This document shows positions 44,374-51,986 of a stretch of DNA of 64,000 nucleotides, one piece after another. The notes under the pieces are model-generated. The model was given only the letters and a program-made list of their open reading frames with translations, was not told where the DNA came from and ran no database searches. Within the stretch, counting starts at the first letter, position 1, and each line of letters opens with the position of its first letter. Source of the DNA: Paraburkholderia sp. BL9I2N2 (GTDB lineage Bacteria; Pseudomonadota; Gammaproteobacteria; Burkholderiales; Burkholderiaceae); assembly GCF_004339745.1 (NCBI RefSeq), contig NZ_SMGP01000002.1:1798001-1862000 (forward strand). Reading direction: 5' to 3'. The position numbers were made by a program, and so were the translations under genes.

Positions 44374-44813
44374 GCGCGTCTTTCGAGCGGCCCGTACGCA
44401 TCCGTTTCTCGCACTGCGATCCGGCGGGCATCGTGTTCTTTCCGCAATATCTGGTGATGACCAACGCGCTGGTCGAAGACTGGTTCAACGAAGGCCTGCA
44501 TATCGATTACGCGCACATGATCTCGCAACGCCGCCTCGGCTTGCCGATCGTCAAACTCGACTGCGAGTTTTCGCGGCCGAGCCAGATGGGCGAAACGATC
44601 ACGCTGACACTTAATGTTGCGGCGATCGGGCGGCGATCGATCAGCATCGAGATCGTCGGCCATTGCAACGGCGAAACCCGTTTCCGCGCGAAACAGGTGC
44701 TCGTCACGACGTCGCTCGAACGCGGCACATCCATCGACATTCCCGCCGACATCGCGAGCGCGCTCGCGGCGTTCGCTCCACAGCCCGACTCCATTGAGGC
44801 GCATCGCTCATGA
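44370..44813 (+). CDS. acyl-CoA thioesterase, 4-hydroxybenzoyl-CoA thioesterase family
   Basis: 147 residues of hotdog fold. The catalytic Asp17 lies in the signature HCDPAGIVFFPQY. ATGA overlaps on both sides. In CoA-dependent aromatic pathways such enzymes rescue CoA from dead-end aroyl-CoA thioesters, probably its role here. Confidence 0.88.
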   Translation: MSASFERPVRIRFSHCDPAGIVFFPQYLVMTNALVEDWFNEGLHIDYAHMISQRRLGLPIVKLDCEFSRPSQMGETITLTLNVAAIGRRSISIEIVGHCNGETRFRAKQVLVTTSLERGTSIDIPADIASALAAFAPQPDSIEAHRS

Positions 44814-45205
44814 AAAAAGCTCTTCTTCCCGCCGGCTGGGTCAAGCCGCGTGGCTACGCGAACGGTGTCGCGGCAAACGGTACGCAGGTGTTCATTGCCG
44901 GCCAGATCGGCTGGGACGAACAGGCGCGTTTCCAGACGACCGACTTCGCCGCGCAAGCCATCCAGGCGCTCAAGAATGTGCTCGCCGTATTGCACGAAGC
45001 GGGCGGCAAGCCCGAGCATCTGGTGCGATTGACGTGGTACGTCACTGACAAGCGCGAGTACCTCGCTTCGTTGAAAGACATCGGCCGCGCGTTTCGCGAG
45101 CTGATCGGGGACTACGACATCGCGATGAGCGCGGTGCAGGTCGTCGCGCTGATTGAAGACGAAGCGAAGGTCGAAATCGAGGCGACCGCCGTGGTCCCTC
45201 AGTAA
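44810..45205 (+). CDS. Rid family protein in the 2-aminobenzoyl-CoA operon
   Basis: 131 residues: ANGVAANGTQVFIAGQIGWDEQ, QAIQALKNVLAVLHEAGGKPEHLVRLTWYVTD and VEIEATAVV form the Rid core. At the RidA catalytic Arg position (E. coli PARSCVEV) it reads AMSAVQVV, so the Arg is absent. The monooxygenase product is an enamine/ketone CoA thioester, which makes a Rid-type helper attractive, but not by the canonical Arg-dependent route. Confidence 0.87.
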   Translation: MKKALLPAGWVKPRGYANGVAANGTQVFIAGQIGWDEQARFQTTDFAAQAIQALKNVLAVLHEAGGKPEHLVRLTWYVTDKREYLASLKDIGRAFRELIGDYDIAMSAVQVVALIEDEAKVEIEATAVVPQ

Positions 45206-45284
45206 CAGAGCAACGAAGCACACGAAAAGAACCCACCAAGCCAACCGAAGCGCATTTAGCCGGCTCAACGCCCGGGAGACCATG

Positions 45285-46925
45285 ATGGAACCGTCAGCAC
45301 ACGTCGATACCTTCGCGCGCGACAATCTTCCGCCGCAGGATCAATGGCCCGTCTTTCTGCTCGACAACCCCGACGTCGCGTACCCGGCGCGCTTGAACTG
45401 CGCGACGGAGTTGCTCGATAGAACCATCGATGCAGGCCACCGCGATCATCCCGCGATCTGGTCCGATGTCGACGGCACACCGCGCGCCACCACCTACGGT
45501 GAACTGCTGGCGCTCGTGAATCGCAGCGCGCACGTGCTGGTCGACGAAATGGGACTGCAGCCCGGCAACCGCGTTTTACTACGCGGTCCGAACACGCTGC
45601 ACATGGCCGTGACCGCGCTCGCGGCGCTGAAGGTCGGACTCGTCGTGGTGCCGACCATGCCGCTACTGCGAGCCAAGGAACTGAAGCAGATCATCGAGAA
45701 AGCGCAGGTCGGCGCGGCGTTGTGCGACGCTCGCCTGACCGCCGAACTGGCACGCTGCACCGATCCAGAAGACGAGTTCTATTGCGCGGGTCTGAAGCAA
45801 ACGCGACTCTTCCACGATGACGCCGCCGATTCGCTCGATACGCTCGCGATCAACAAGCCCGACCATTTCACCGCGTGCGACACCGCCGCCGACGACGTCT
45901 GCCTGATTGCGTTCACCAGCGGCACGACCGGTGCGCCGAAGGGCTGCATGCACTTTCATCGCGATGTCGTGGCCATGTGCGATCTGTTCCCGCGTCACGT
46001 GCTCAAGCCCACATCGAACGATATTTTTTGCGGCACTCCGCCGCTCGCGTTTACGTTCGGGCTCGGCGGCCTGCTGTGTTTTCCGTTGCGAGTTGGCGCC
46101 TCCACGGTGTTGATCGAGAAGCTCACGCCCGAGACGTTGCTGCAGACCGTCGAGCGTTTTCACGCGACCGTCATGTTCACCGCGCCGACTTTCTATCGGC
46201 AAATGGCGCCGCTGGTTGCGCACCACGACGTCTCTTCGCTGAAGAAAACCGTGTCGGCGGGTGAAGCATTGCCGGATTCGACACGGCGTCTGTGGCGCGA
46301 CGCGACAGGCATCGACATGATCGACGGCATTGGCGGCACCGAGTTGATCCACATTTTCATTTCGGCGCAAGGCGACGAGATTCGCGCGAACGCCATCGGC
46401 CGCGCGGTGCCGGGTTACGTCGTGCAGGCCGTGGATGACGACATGCGACCGGTCGCGCCCGGCACGATCGGCAAACTCGCGGTGCGCGGCCCGACCGGCT
46501 GCCGCTATCTCGCCGACGAGCGGCAGAAGAAGTTCGTGCGCGACGGCTGGAACCTGCCCGGGGATTCCGTCTATCTCGACGAAGACGGCTACGTGTTCTA
46601 CCAGGCACGCGCCGACGACATGATCGTCTCCGCCGGCTACAACATCTCCGGACCCGAAGTGGAGAGCGTCCTGCTGCAACACGACGCGGTGTCCGAATGC
46701 GGCGTGATAGGTGTGCCGGACGAAACCCGCGGACAGATCGTCAAAGCGTTCGTCGTGGTCAATCCGGGTTACGAGCGCGACGACAAATTGGTCGCGCAAC
46801 TGCAGGATTTCGTGAAAAATAGCGTGGCGCCGTATAAATATCCACGCGTCATCGTTTTCGTCGATTCACTGCCGCGCACCGAAACCGGCAAGCTCAAACG
46901 CTTCGAGTTGCGTACGATGGCCTAG
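45285..46925 (+). CDS. abmG: 2-aminobenzoate-CoA ligase (benzoate-CoA ligase family)
   Basis: 546 residues. AMP-binding signature FTSGTTGAPKGCMHFHRD, A8-type region SVYLDEDGYVFYQARADDMIVSAGYNISGPEVE and the C-terminal catalytic Lys in RTETGKLKRFEL. GGAG lies six bases before ATG 45285; a further ATG at 45282 is too close. It activates an aromatic acid with ATP and CoA. Together with the monooxygenase/reductase fusion, 2-aminobenzoate is the best guess; benzoate or salicylate remain possible. Confidence 0.85.
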   Translation: MEPSAHVDTFARDNLPPQDQWPVFLLDNPDVAYPARLNCATELLDRTIDAGHRDHPAIWSDVDGTPRATTYGELLALVNRSAHVLVDEMGLQPGNRVLLRGPNTLHMAVTALAALKVGLVVVPTMPLLRAKELKQIIEKAQVGAALCDARLTAELARCTDPEDEFYCAGLKQTRLFHDDAADSLDTLAINKPDHFTACDTAADDVCLIAFTSGTTGAPKGCMHFHRDVVAMCDLFPRHVLKPTSNDIFCGTPPLAFTFGLGGLLCFPLRVGASTVLIEKLTPETLLQTVERFHATVMFTAPTFYRQMAPLVAHHDVSSLKKTVSAGEALPDSTRRLWRDATGIDMIDGIGGTELIHIFISAQGDEIRANAIGRAVPGYVVQAVDDDMRPVAPGTIGKLAVRGPTGCRYLADERQKKFVRDGWNLPGDSVYLDEDGYVFYQARADDMIVSAGYNISGPEVESVLLQHDAVSECGVIGVPDETRGQIVKAFVVVNPGYERDDKLVAQLQDFVKNSVAPYKYPRVIVFVDSLPRTETGKLKRFELRTMA

Positions 46926-46933
46926 CCCACATT

Positions 46934-46952
46934 TGTCGATCAACGATCGACA
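46934..46952 (+). other. hairpin between the CoA ligase and the dienelactone hydrolase
   Basis: TGTCGATC, a 3-base loop and GATCGACA form a perfect 8-base stem directly before the AGGAG ribosome site of the next gene. It may modulate translation or be a processing site. Confidence 0.45.
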
Positions 46953-46967
46953 CAGGAGACACACCGC

Positions 46968-48191
46968 ATGGCCGCCTCTTTCATCGAAGTCGTCGCCCAG
47001 GATGGCGGCCGTTTCAATGCGTACGTCGCGAGCCCCGCGCAAGGGTCGGGGCCGGGACTCGTGCTCCTGCAGGAAATTTTCGGCATCAACGACACCATGA
47101 AGGCGATGGCGGACCGCTTCGCTGAGGAAGGCTATGTGGTGCTGGTGCCGGATCTGTTCTGGCGGATCAAACCGGGCATCGTGCTCGGATATGGCGAAGC
47201 CGACATGAAGCAGGCGCTCGCCTATCTCGGCCAGTTCGACACGGACCTCGCGATCGACGATATCGCGGCCACCGTCGCCGCATTGCGCGCCATGCCCGAA
47301 CAGGCCGGCAAGGTGGGCACAGTGGGTTACTGCCTCGGCGGCAAGCTCGCATTCCTGAGCGCCGCGCGAACCGATGTCGATTGCGCAGTCAGCTACTACG
47401 GCGTGGGCCTCGAAGCGTATCTGGACGAAGTGCCCGCGATTCGCTGCCCGATGATGTTCCACTTCCCCGAAAACGACTCGCATTGTCCGCCGGAAACCCG
47501 CGAACGGATCAGCGTTGCGTTGCGCACGCAGCCGCAAATCGAACAATACGTGTACCCCGGTTGCGATCATGCGTTTGCCGCGCCGTCGCGTCCGCAATAC
47601 GACAAACCCGCCGCGATGATGGCCTATTCACGCACGCTCGCGCTGCTGCGCAAGGTGCTGGGTCCGGTCTACGATCTCAACGCGCTGTGGGAAGCGCATT
47701 GCTACTACGAGTTCGCCACGCGTGACGTGGATGCGGTCATGCCCACCATGGTCGCGCAACCCTACGTCAATCACGTTCCGACCATGACCGGCGGAGTCGG
47801 TCATGACAACCTCAAGCGTTTCTATACGCATCACTTCGTCAACTCGAATCCTGTCGATACGAAGCTGATTCCGATTTCGCGCACCATCGGCGCGGATCGC
47901 ATCGTCGACGAATTCATTTTTAGCTGCACGCATAGCTGCGAGATCGACTGGTTGCTGCCCGGCGTAGCGCCAACCGGTAAGTATTTCGAGGTGCCGATGC
48001 TCGCGGTAGTGTGTTTCCGCGGCGACAAGCTTTATAACGAGCACATCTATTGGGATCAGGCATCCGTGCTGGTGCAGGTGGGCTTGCTGAACCCAGAGGG
48101 GCTGCCTGTGGCCGGTATCGAAAGCGCGCGCAAGCTGCTCGACGAAACGCTGCCGTCGAATCAATTGATGGGCGGCAAATCACGCGTGTGA
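46968..48191 (+). CDS. dienelactone hydrolase-SnoaL-like fusion
   Basis: 407 residues. Residues 1 to about 235 are a dienelactone hydrolase: nucleophile Cys in GYCLGGK, Asp in FPENDSHC and His in GCDHAF, the Cys-Asp-His triad. From about 245 an NTF2/SnoaL-like domain follows (WEAHCYYEFATRDVDAVMPTMVAQPYVNHVP, then VDEFIFSCTHSCEIDWLLPG). AGGAG lies nine bases before the ATG. Possibly a ring- or lactone-opening step at the end of the operon. Confidence 0.87.
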   Translation: MAASFIEVVAQDGGRFNAYVASPAQGSGPGLVLLQEIFGINDTMKAMADRFAEEGYVVLVPDLFWRIKPGIVLGYGEADMKQALAYLGQFDTDLAIDDIAATVAALRAMPEQAGKVGTVGYCLGGKLAFLSAARTDVDCAVSYYGVGLEAYLDEVPAIRCPMMFHFPENDSHCPPETRERISVALRTQPQIEQYVYPGCDHAFAAPSRPQYDKPAAMMAYSRTLALLRKVLGPVYDLNALWEAHCYYEFATRDVDAVMPTMVAQPYVNHVPTMTGGVGHDNLKRFYTHHFVNSNPVDTKLIPISRTIGADRIVDEFIFSCTHSCEIDWLLPGVAPTGKYFEVPMLAVVCFRGDKLYNEHIYWDQASVLVQVGLLNPEGLPVAGIESARKLLDETLPSNQLMGGKSRV

Positions 48192-48264
48192 GGTGCGACT
48201 AGAGGCCCGCCTCTGCACAACATCCTTATGATGTGACACTCCATTGGCCACCGTCCCTCGACCC

Positions 48265-48942
48265 ATGCTGACCGTCCATCATCTGAACAACTCCCGCTCG
48301 CAACGTGTGCTGTGGCTGCTCGAAGAACTCGGTGTTCCTTACGAGATCAAGCGTTACCAGCGCGATCCGAAAACAATGCTGGCGCCGCCCGAGTTGCGCG
48401 CGGTGCATCCGCTCGGCAAGTCGCCCGTGATTACCGATGACGGCCAGACTATCGCGGAGTCGGGCGCGATCATCGAGTATCTGATCGGCAAATACGGGCA
48501 GGGACGGTTTGCGCCGGCGCCGGGCACGCCGGAGCGGCTGCGTTACACGTACTGGCTGCATTACGCGGAAGGTTCCGCGATGCCGCCGCTGCTGCTCAAG
48601 CTCGTGGCGCTGCGCATTGCCAGCGCGCCGATGCCGTTCTTCGCCAAGCCGATCGCGCGCAAGATTGCCGGCACGCTGCAGTCGAGCTTCATCGATCCGC
48701 AGTTGAAGCTGCACCTCGGCTACATCAACAAGGAACTGAGCGCGACCGGCTGGTTCGTCGGTGACGATTTCACGGCGGCTGACGTGCAGATGAGCTTCCC
48801 GCTCGAAGCCGCCACGGCGCGCGGCGGCATGGAAGGCCAGATTCCGGCGGTGGTCGATTTCCTCAAGCGTATTCACGCGAGGCCGGCTTATCAGCAAGCG
48901 CTCGAGCGTGGCGGCAAGTACGAATTGCTCGGCGGCGATTGA
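48265..48942 (+). CDS. glutathione S-transferase
   Basis: 225 residues. The N-terminal thioredoxin-like domain reads LTVHHLNNSRSQRVLWLLEELGVPYEI, with the catalytic Ser in the NNSRSQR loop, then GKSPVITDDG and the Glu-Ser pair in IAESGAIIEYL. The C-terminal helical domain has FTAADVQMSFPLE. ATG chosen at 48265; no good ribosome site is visible, and a TTG at 48244 is an alternative. Separate from the operon before it. Confidence 0.9.
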   Translation: MLTVHHLNNSRSQRVLWLLEELGVPYEIKRYQRDPKTMLAPPELRAVHPLGKSPVITDDGQTIAESGAIIEYLIGKYGQGRFAPAPGTPERLRYTYWLHYAEGSAMPPLLLKLVALRIASAPMPFFAKPIARKIAGTLQSSFIDPQLKLHLGYINKELSATGWFVGDDFTAADVQMSFPLEAATARGGMEGQIPAVVDFLKRIHARPAYQQALERGGKYELLGGD

Positions 48943-49134
48943 GGTTTGCGCGGCCCTGGAAATCGTAGTTGTGGGCCCAAACCCGCGGGTGCTAGACTGA
49001 AAAATCCCATTGTCGTCAACGAGTTGCCAACCGGTTGGACGGTGTTGCCGCCGGTTGCGTTTCTTTCGGCGCGGCGTCTGTTTCAGCGGCGGCGCGTCCG
49101 GCATCCGATAGACCGTGCCTAAGGAGCCGCCTGC

Positions 49135-50640
49135 ATGACCCATTCCATCCACGGCAACAAACGCTGGCTCGCACTGATTGTGTTGTGCCTCGGCGTGCTC
49201 ATGATCGTGCTCGATACGACGATCGTGAACGTTGCGCTGCCGTCCATTGCGGCGGACCTCGGTTTTACCGAGACATCGCTCGTATGGGTGGTCAATGCGT
49301 ATATGCTGACCTTCGGCGGTTGCCTGCTGCTTGGCGGGCGGCTCGGCGACCTGTATGGGCATCGCAAGCTGTTTCTTATCGGCATCACGTTGTTTACGCT
49401 GGCGTCGCTTGCTTGTGGGATTTCGAACTCGCAAGGACTGCTGGTGTGCGCGCGGGCCGTTCAGGGCGTGGCGGGTGCGATTGTCTCGGCGGTTTCGTTG
49501 TCCCTCATCATGAACCTGTTCACAGAGCCCGGCGAGCGTGCGAAAGCGATGGGCGTGTACGGTTTCGTGTGCGCGGGTGGCGGCAGCATCGGCGTGTTGC
49601 TCGGCGGGCTGCTGACCAATCTGCTGAGCTGGCATTGGATCTTTCTCGTCAACCTGCCGATCGGTATTGCCGTGTACGCGCTGTGTGTCGCGCTGTTGCC
49701 GTCCGCGCGCGGGCATGCGCACGGCGAGCGGCTCGATGTGGCCGGCGCGGTGTCTGTCACTGTTTCGCTGATGCTGGCGGTCTATGCGGTGGTGAATGGC
49801 AATGAGGCTGGTTGGACTTCGGCGCAGACGCTAGGTTTGCTGTTTGCCGCGTTGGCGCTGCTTGTCGTGTTCCTTGTGATCGAAGCGCGCGTTCAGCATC
49901 CATTGATGCCGCTTGGTCTGTTCCGCTTGCGCAATGTCGCGACCGCGAACGTGGTCGGCGTGTTGTGGGCGGCGGCGATGTTTGCCTGGTTCTTCATCTC
50001 TGCGCTGTATTTGCAGCGTGTGCTTGGCTATCGGCCGTTGCAGGTCGGGCTTGCATTCCTGCCCGCCAACCTGATCATGGGGTTCTTTTCGCTCGGGCTG
50101 TCGGCGCGGGTGGTGATGCGCTTTGGCCTGCGGCTTCCGCTGGCCGTCGGTCTGCTGGTCGCGGCGTGCGGTCTTGCTTTGTTCGCTCGCGCGCCGGTGG
50201 GCGGCAGCTTTGTGCTCGATGTCATGCCCGGCATGATCCTGCTCGGCTTCGGCGCCGGTATCGCCTTCAATCCGATGCTGCTCGCCGCCATGAGCGATGT
50301 CGATCCGAGTGATTCGGGGCTCGCGTCGGGTATCGTCAATACGTCGTTCATGATGGGTGGCGCGCTTGGGCTTGCGGTGCTGGCGAGTCTTGCCGCGGCG
50401 CGGAGTGAGGCGATGCAGGCGTCTGGTGATGCGGTCGCGGCGCTGAACAGTGGGTATCACGTCGCGTTTTTGTTTGGGGCGATCTTTGCGGCAGTGGCGG
50501 GGGTGCTTGGCGGGCTGTTGTTGCGGCCGGGGCACGCGGGTTCGGCTGGGGCGCAGGAAGGGGCTCACGGTCACAACGTGACGGCAGCGGATGGACACTC
50601 CCCCGCCACGGGCAACAAAGCCGCGACCGAAAACTACTAA
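49135..50640 (+). CDS. MFS drug exporter, DHA2 (EmrB/QacA) family
   Basis: 501 residues with about 14 membrane segments. Motif D1-like LDTTIVNVALPSIAADLG and motif A-like GGRLGDLYGHRKLFL in the first loop are typical. AAGGAG lies upstream of the ATG. Proton-driven export of drugs, dyes or other hydrophobic compounds. The next gene, an AraC/GyrI regulator, may control it. Confidence 0.92.
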   Translation: MTHSIHGNKRWLALIVLCLGVLMIVLDTTIVNVALPSIAADLGFTETSLVWVVNAYMLTFGGCLLLGGRLGDLYGHRKLFLIGITLFTLASLACGISNSQGLLVCARAVQGVAGAIVSAVSLSLIMNLFTEPGERAKAMGVYGFVCAGGGSIGVLLGGLLTNLLSWHWIFLVNLPIGIAVYALCVALLPSARGHAHGERLDVAGAVSVTVSLMLAVYAVVNGNEAGWTSAQTLGLLFAALALLVVFLVIEARVQHPLMPLGLFRLRNVATANVVGVLWAAAMFAWFFISALYLQRVLGYRPLQVGLAFLPANLIMGFFSLGLSARVVMRFGLRLPLAVGLLVAACGLALFARAPVGGSFVLDVMPGMILLGFGAGIAFNPMLLAAMSDVDPSDSGLASGIVNTSFMMGGALGLAVLASLAAARSEAMQASGDAVAALNSGYHVAFLFGAIFAAVAGVLGGLLLRPGHAGSAGAQEGAHGHNVTAADGHSPATGNKAATENY

Positions 50641-50725
50641 ACGCCGCCCCGCAAAACCGCAATCCCGATCAAACATCCCGGATCGGCGCTCGCTATGCTG
50701 GTTCCATGCTGACATGAGAGCCCAT

Positions 50726-51559
50726 ATGAACCCGGTTGGAAAAGCGCTGTGGTTTATCGAAAGCCACTTTGCCCACGAGTTGACGCTCGACGACATCGCC
50801 AAATGCGGATGCGTGTCGCGCTTTCACCTGGCGCGCGCCTTCGAAGCGGCCACGGGGGTTTCGGTGATGCGCTATGTCCGCGGGCGGCGCTTGACCGAAG
50901 CGGCACGCCGTCTGGCGAGTGGTGCACCGGACATCCTCACGGTCGCCATCGACGCCGGCTACGGTTCTCACGAGGCATTCACACGCGCGTTTCGCGAGCA
51001 ATTCGGGCTCACGCCCGACGGGCTGCGCGTGCGCGGCCATCTCGACAATCTCGCCCTCGTGGAGCCGATCAAAATGGACGAAACCCTGCTTACCCATCTC
51101 GAACCGCCGCGCTTTGAAGACGGTAAAGCGTTTCTTGTTGCGGGTCTGAGCGAGCGCTATACCAGCGAAACCTGCGCTGCAATTCCGTCGCAGTGGCAGC
51201 GCTTTGGTGACTACTTCGGCAAAGTGCCTGGGCAGATCAGCAATGTGGCGTATGGCGTCTGCTATAACGCTGACGATGCTGGCAACATTGACTATCTGTG
51301 CGGTGTCGAAGTCAGTGACTTTTCAGCATTGCCTGCTGAGCTCAGCCGCTTGCGGATTTCGCCGCAGCGGTATGCGGTGTTTAGCCATCGCGAACATATT
51401 TCGACTATCCGGCGCACCTGGAACACGATCTGGAATCAGTGGCTGCCGGCGTCGGGACATATTCCTGCTGATGCGCCGAATTTCGAGCGGTATGACGAGA
51501 AGTTTGATCCTGTTAGTGGGATGGGCGGGCTTGAGATATGGTTGCCATTGAAGAGCTGA
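50726..51559 (+). CDS. AraC-family regulator with GyrI-like effector domain
   Basis: 277 residues. N-terminal AraC DNA-binding domain: FIESHFAHELTLDDIAKCGCVSRFHLARAFEAATGVSVMRYVRGRRLTEAARRL and VAIDAGYGSHEAFTRAFREQFG. The C-terminal part (residues about 115-277) is the GyrI/SOUL-like small-molecule-binding domain, as in Rob and BmrR. GAGAG lies five bases before ATG 50726; ATG 50714 is the alternative. A multidrug-sensing role beside the exporter is likely. Confidence 0.9.
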   Translation: MNPVGKALWFIESHFAHELTLDDIAKCGCVSRFHLARAFEAATGVSVMRYVRGRRLTEAARRLASGAPDILTVAIDAGYGSHEAFTRAFREQFGLTPDGLRVRGHLDNLALVEPIKMDETLLTHLEPPRFEDGKAFLVAGLSERYTSETCAAIPSQWQRFGDYFGKVPGQISNVAYGVCYNADDAGNIDYLCGVEVSDFSALPAELSRLRISPQRYAVFSHREHISTIRRTWNTIWNQWLPASGHIPADAPNFERYDEKFDPVSGMGGLEIWLPLKS

Positions 51560-51660
51560 GGAGCCTCCATTCTCGGTGCGGCGATGCGTGTGGCGGGTGC
51601 GTTTCCGGTGACATTGAATAATCACCTGCACAAACGCACGAAGCGCCCGATGTTCGCCAT

Positions 51661-51684
51661 GTGCATTCTTGAATGAGAATGCAC
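51661..51684. terminator. hairpin between convergent genes
   Basis: GTGCATTCT, a 6-base loop and AGAATGCAC form a perfect 9-base stem between the AraC gene and the small minus-strand ORF. It could end transcription from both sides. Confidence 0.55.
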
Positions 51685-51701
51685 ACATATCGATCGCGAG
51701 A

Positions 51702-51923
51702 TTACCTTGCTCGCGCTGAACGTCTTGATCTTGCTATCTCGCGATTCGCCACGTCCCGGATGTCGTCAGGCAATCTGTCGCACTCGTTGCGCTTGAAATC
51801 AGGCGGTGGGACAGCCTGAAAATCGGTCGCAAAACGCATCTCCGGTTGGACAGCGTCGACCGCCAAACCAAAGATATCGGCTATTCCTGCCCGAGCGCGC
51901 TCTCGTACAGTTTTATCGGTCAT
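51702..51923 (-). CDS. small hypothetical protein, possibly truncated
   Basis: 73 residues from ATG 51923. The first 60 residues look protein-like (VRERARAGIADIFGLAVDAV, PEMRFATDF, DFKRNECDRLPDDIRDVANREIA), vaguely like an acyl-carrier-type helical domain, and then end in a basic tail (RSRRSARAR) that looks like a frame end. This may be the start of a longer gene cut by a frameshift. The ribosome site is weak. Divergent from the lipoprotein gene. Confidence 0.4.
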   Translation of the reverse strand: MTDKTVRERARAGIADIFGLAVDAVQPEMRFATDFQAVPPPDFKRNECDRLPDDIRDVANREIARSRRSARAR

Positions 51924-51986
51924 GAAAATGCAATACACGTCCGATATGGTCGCGAATTCTTCAACCTTTCAAATACTTACCGTACC

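Noticed and set aside
48226..49722. A 498-codon minus-strand frame
   Set aside because: It spans the GST gene, the intergenic region and the exporter start on the opposite strand; composition is that of a shadow frame.
49831..50802. A 323-codon minus-strand frame
   Set aside because: Antisense to the DHA2 exporter; very rich in Arg, Gln and His without any motif.
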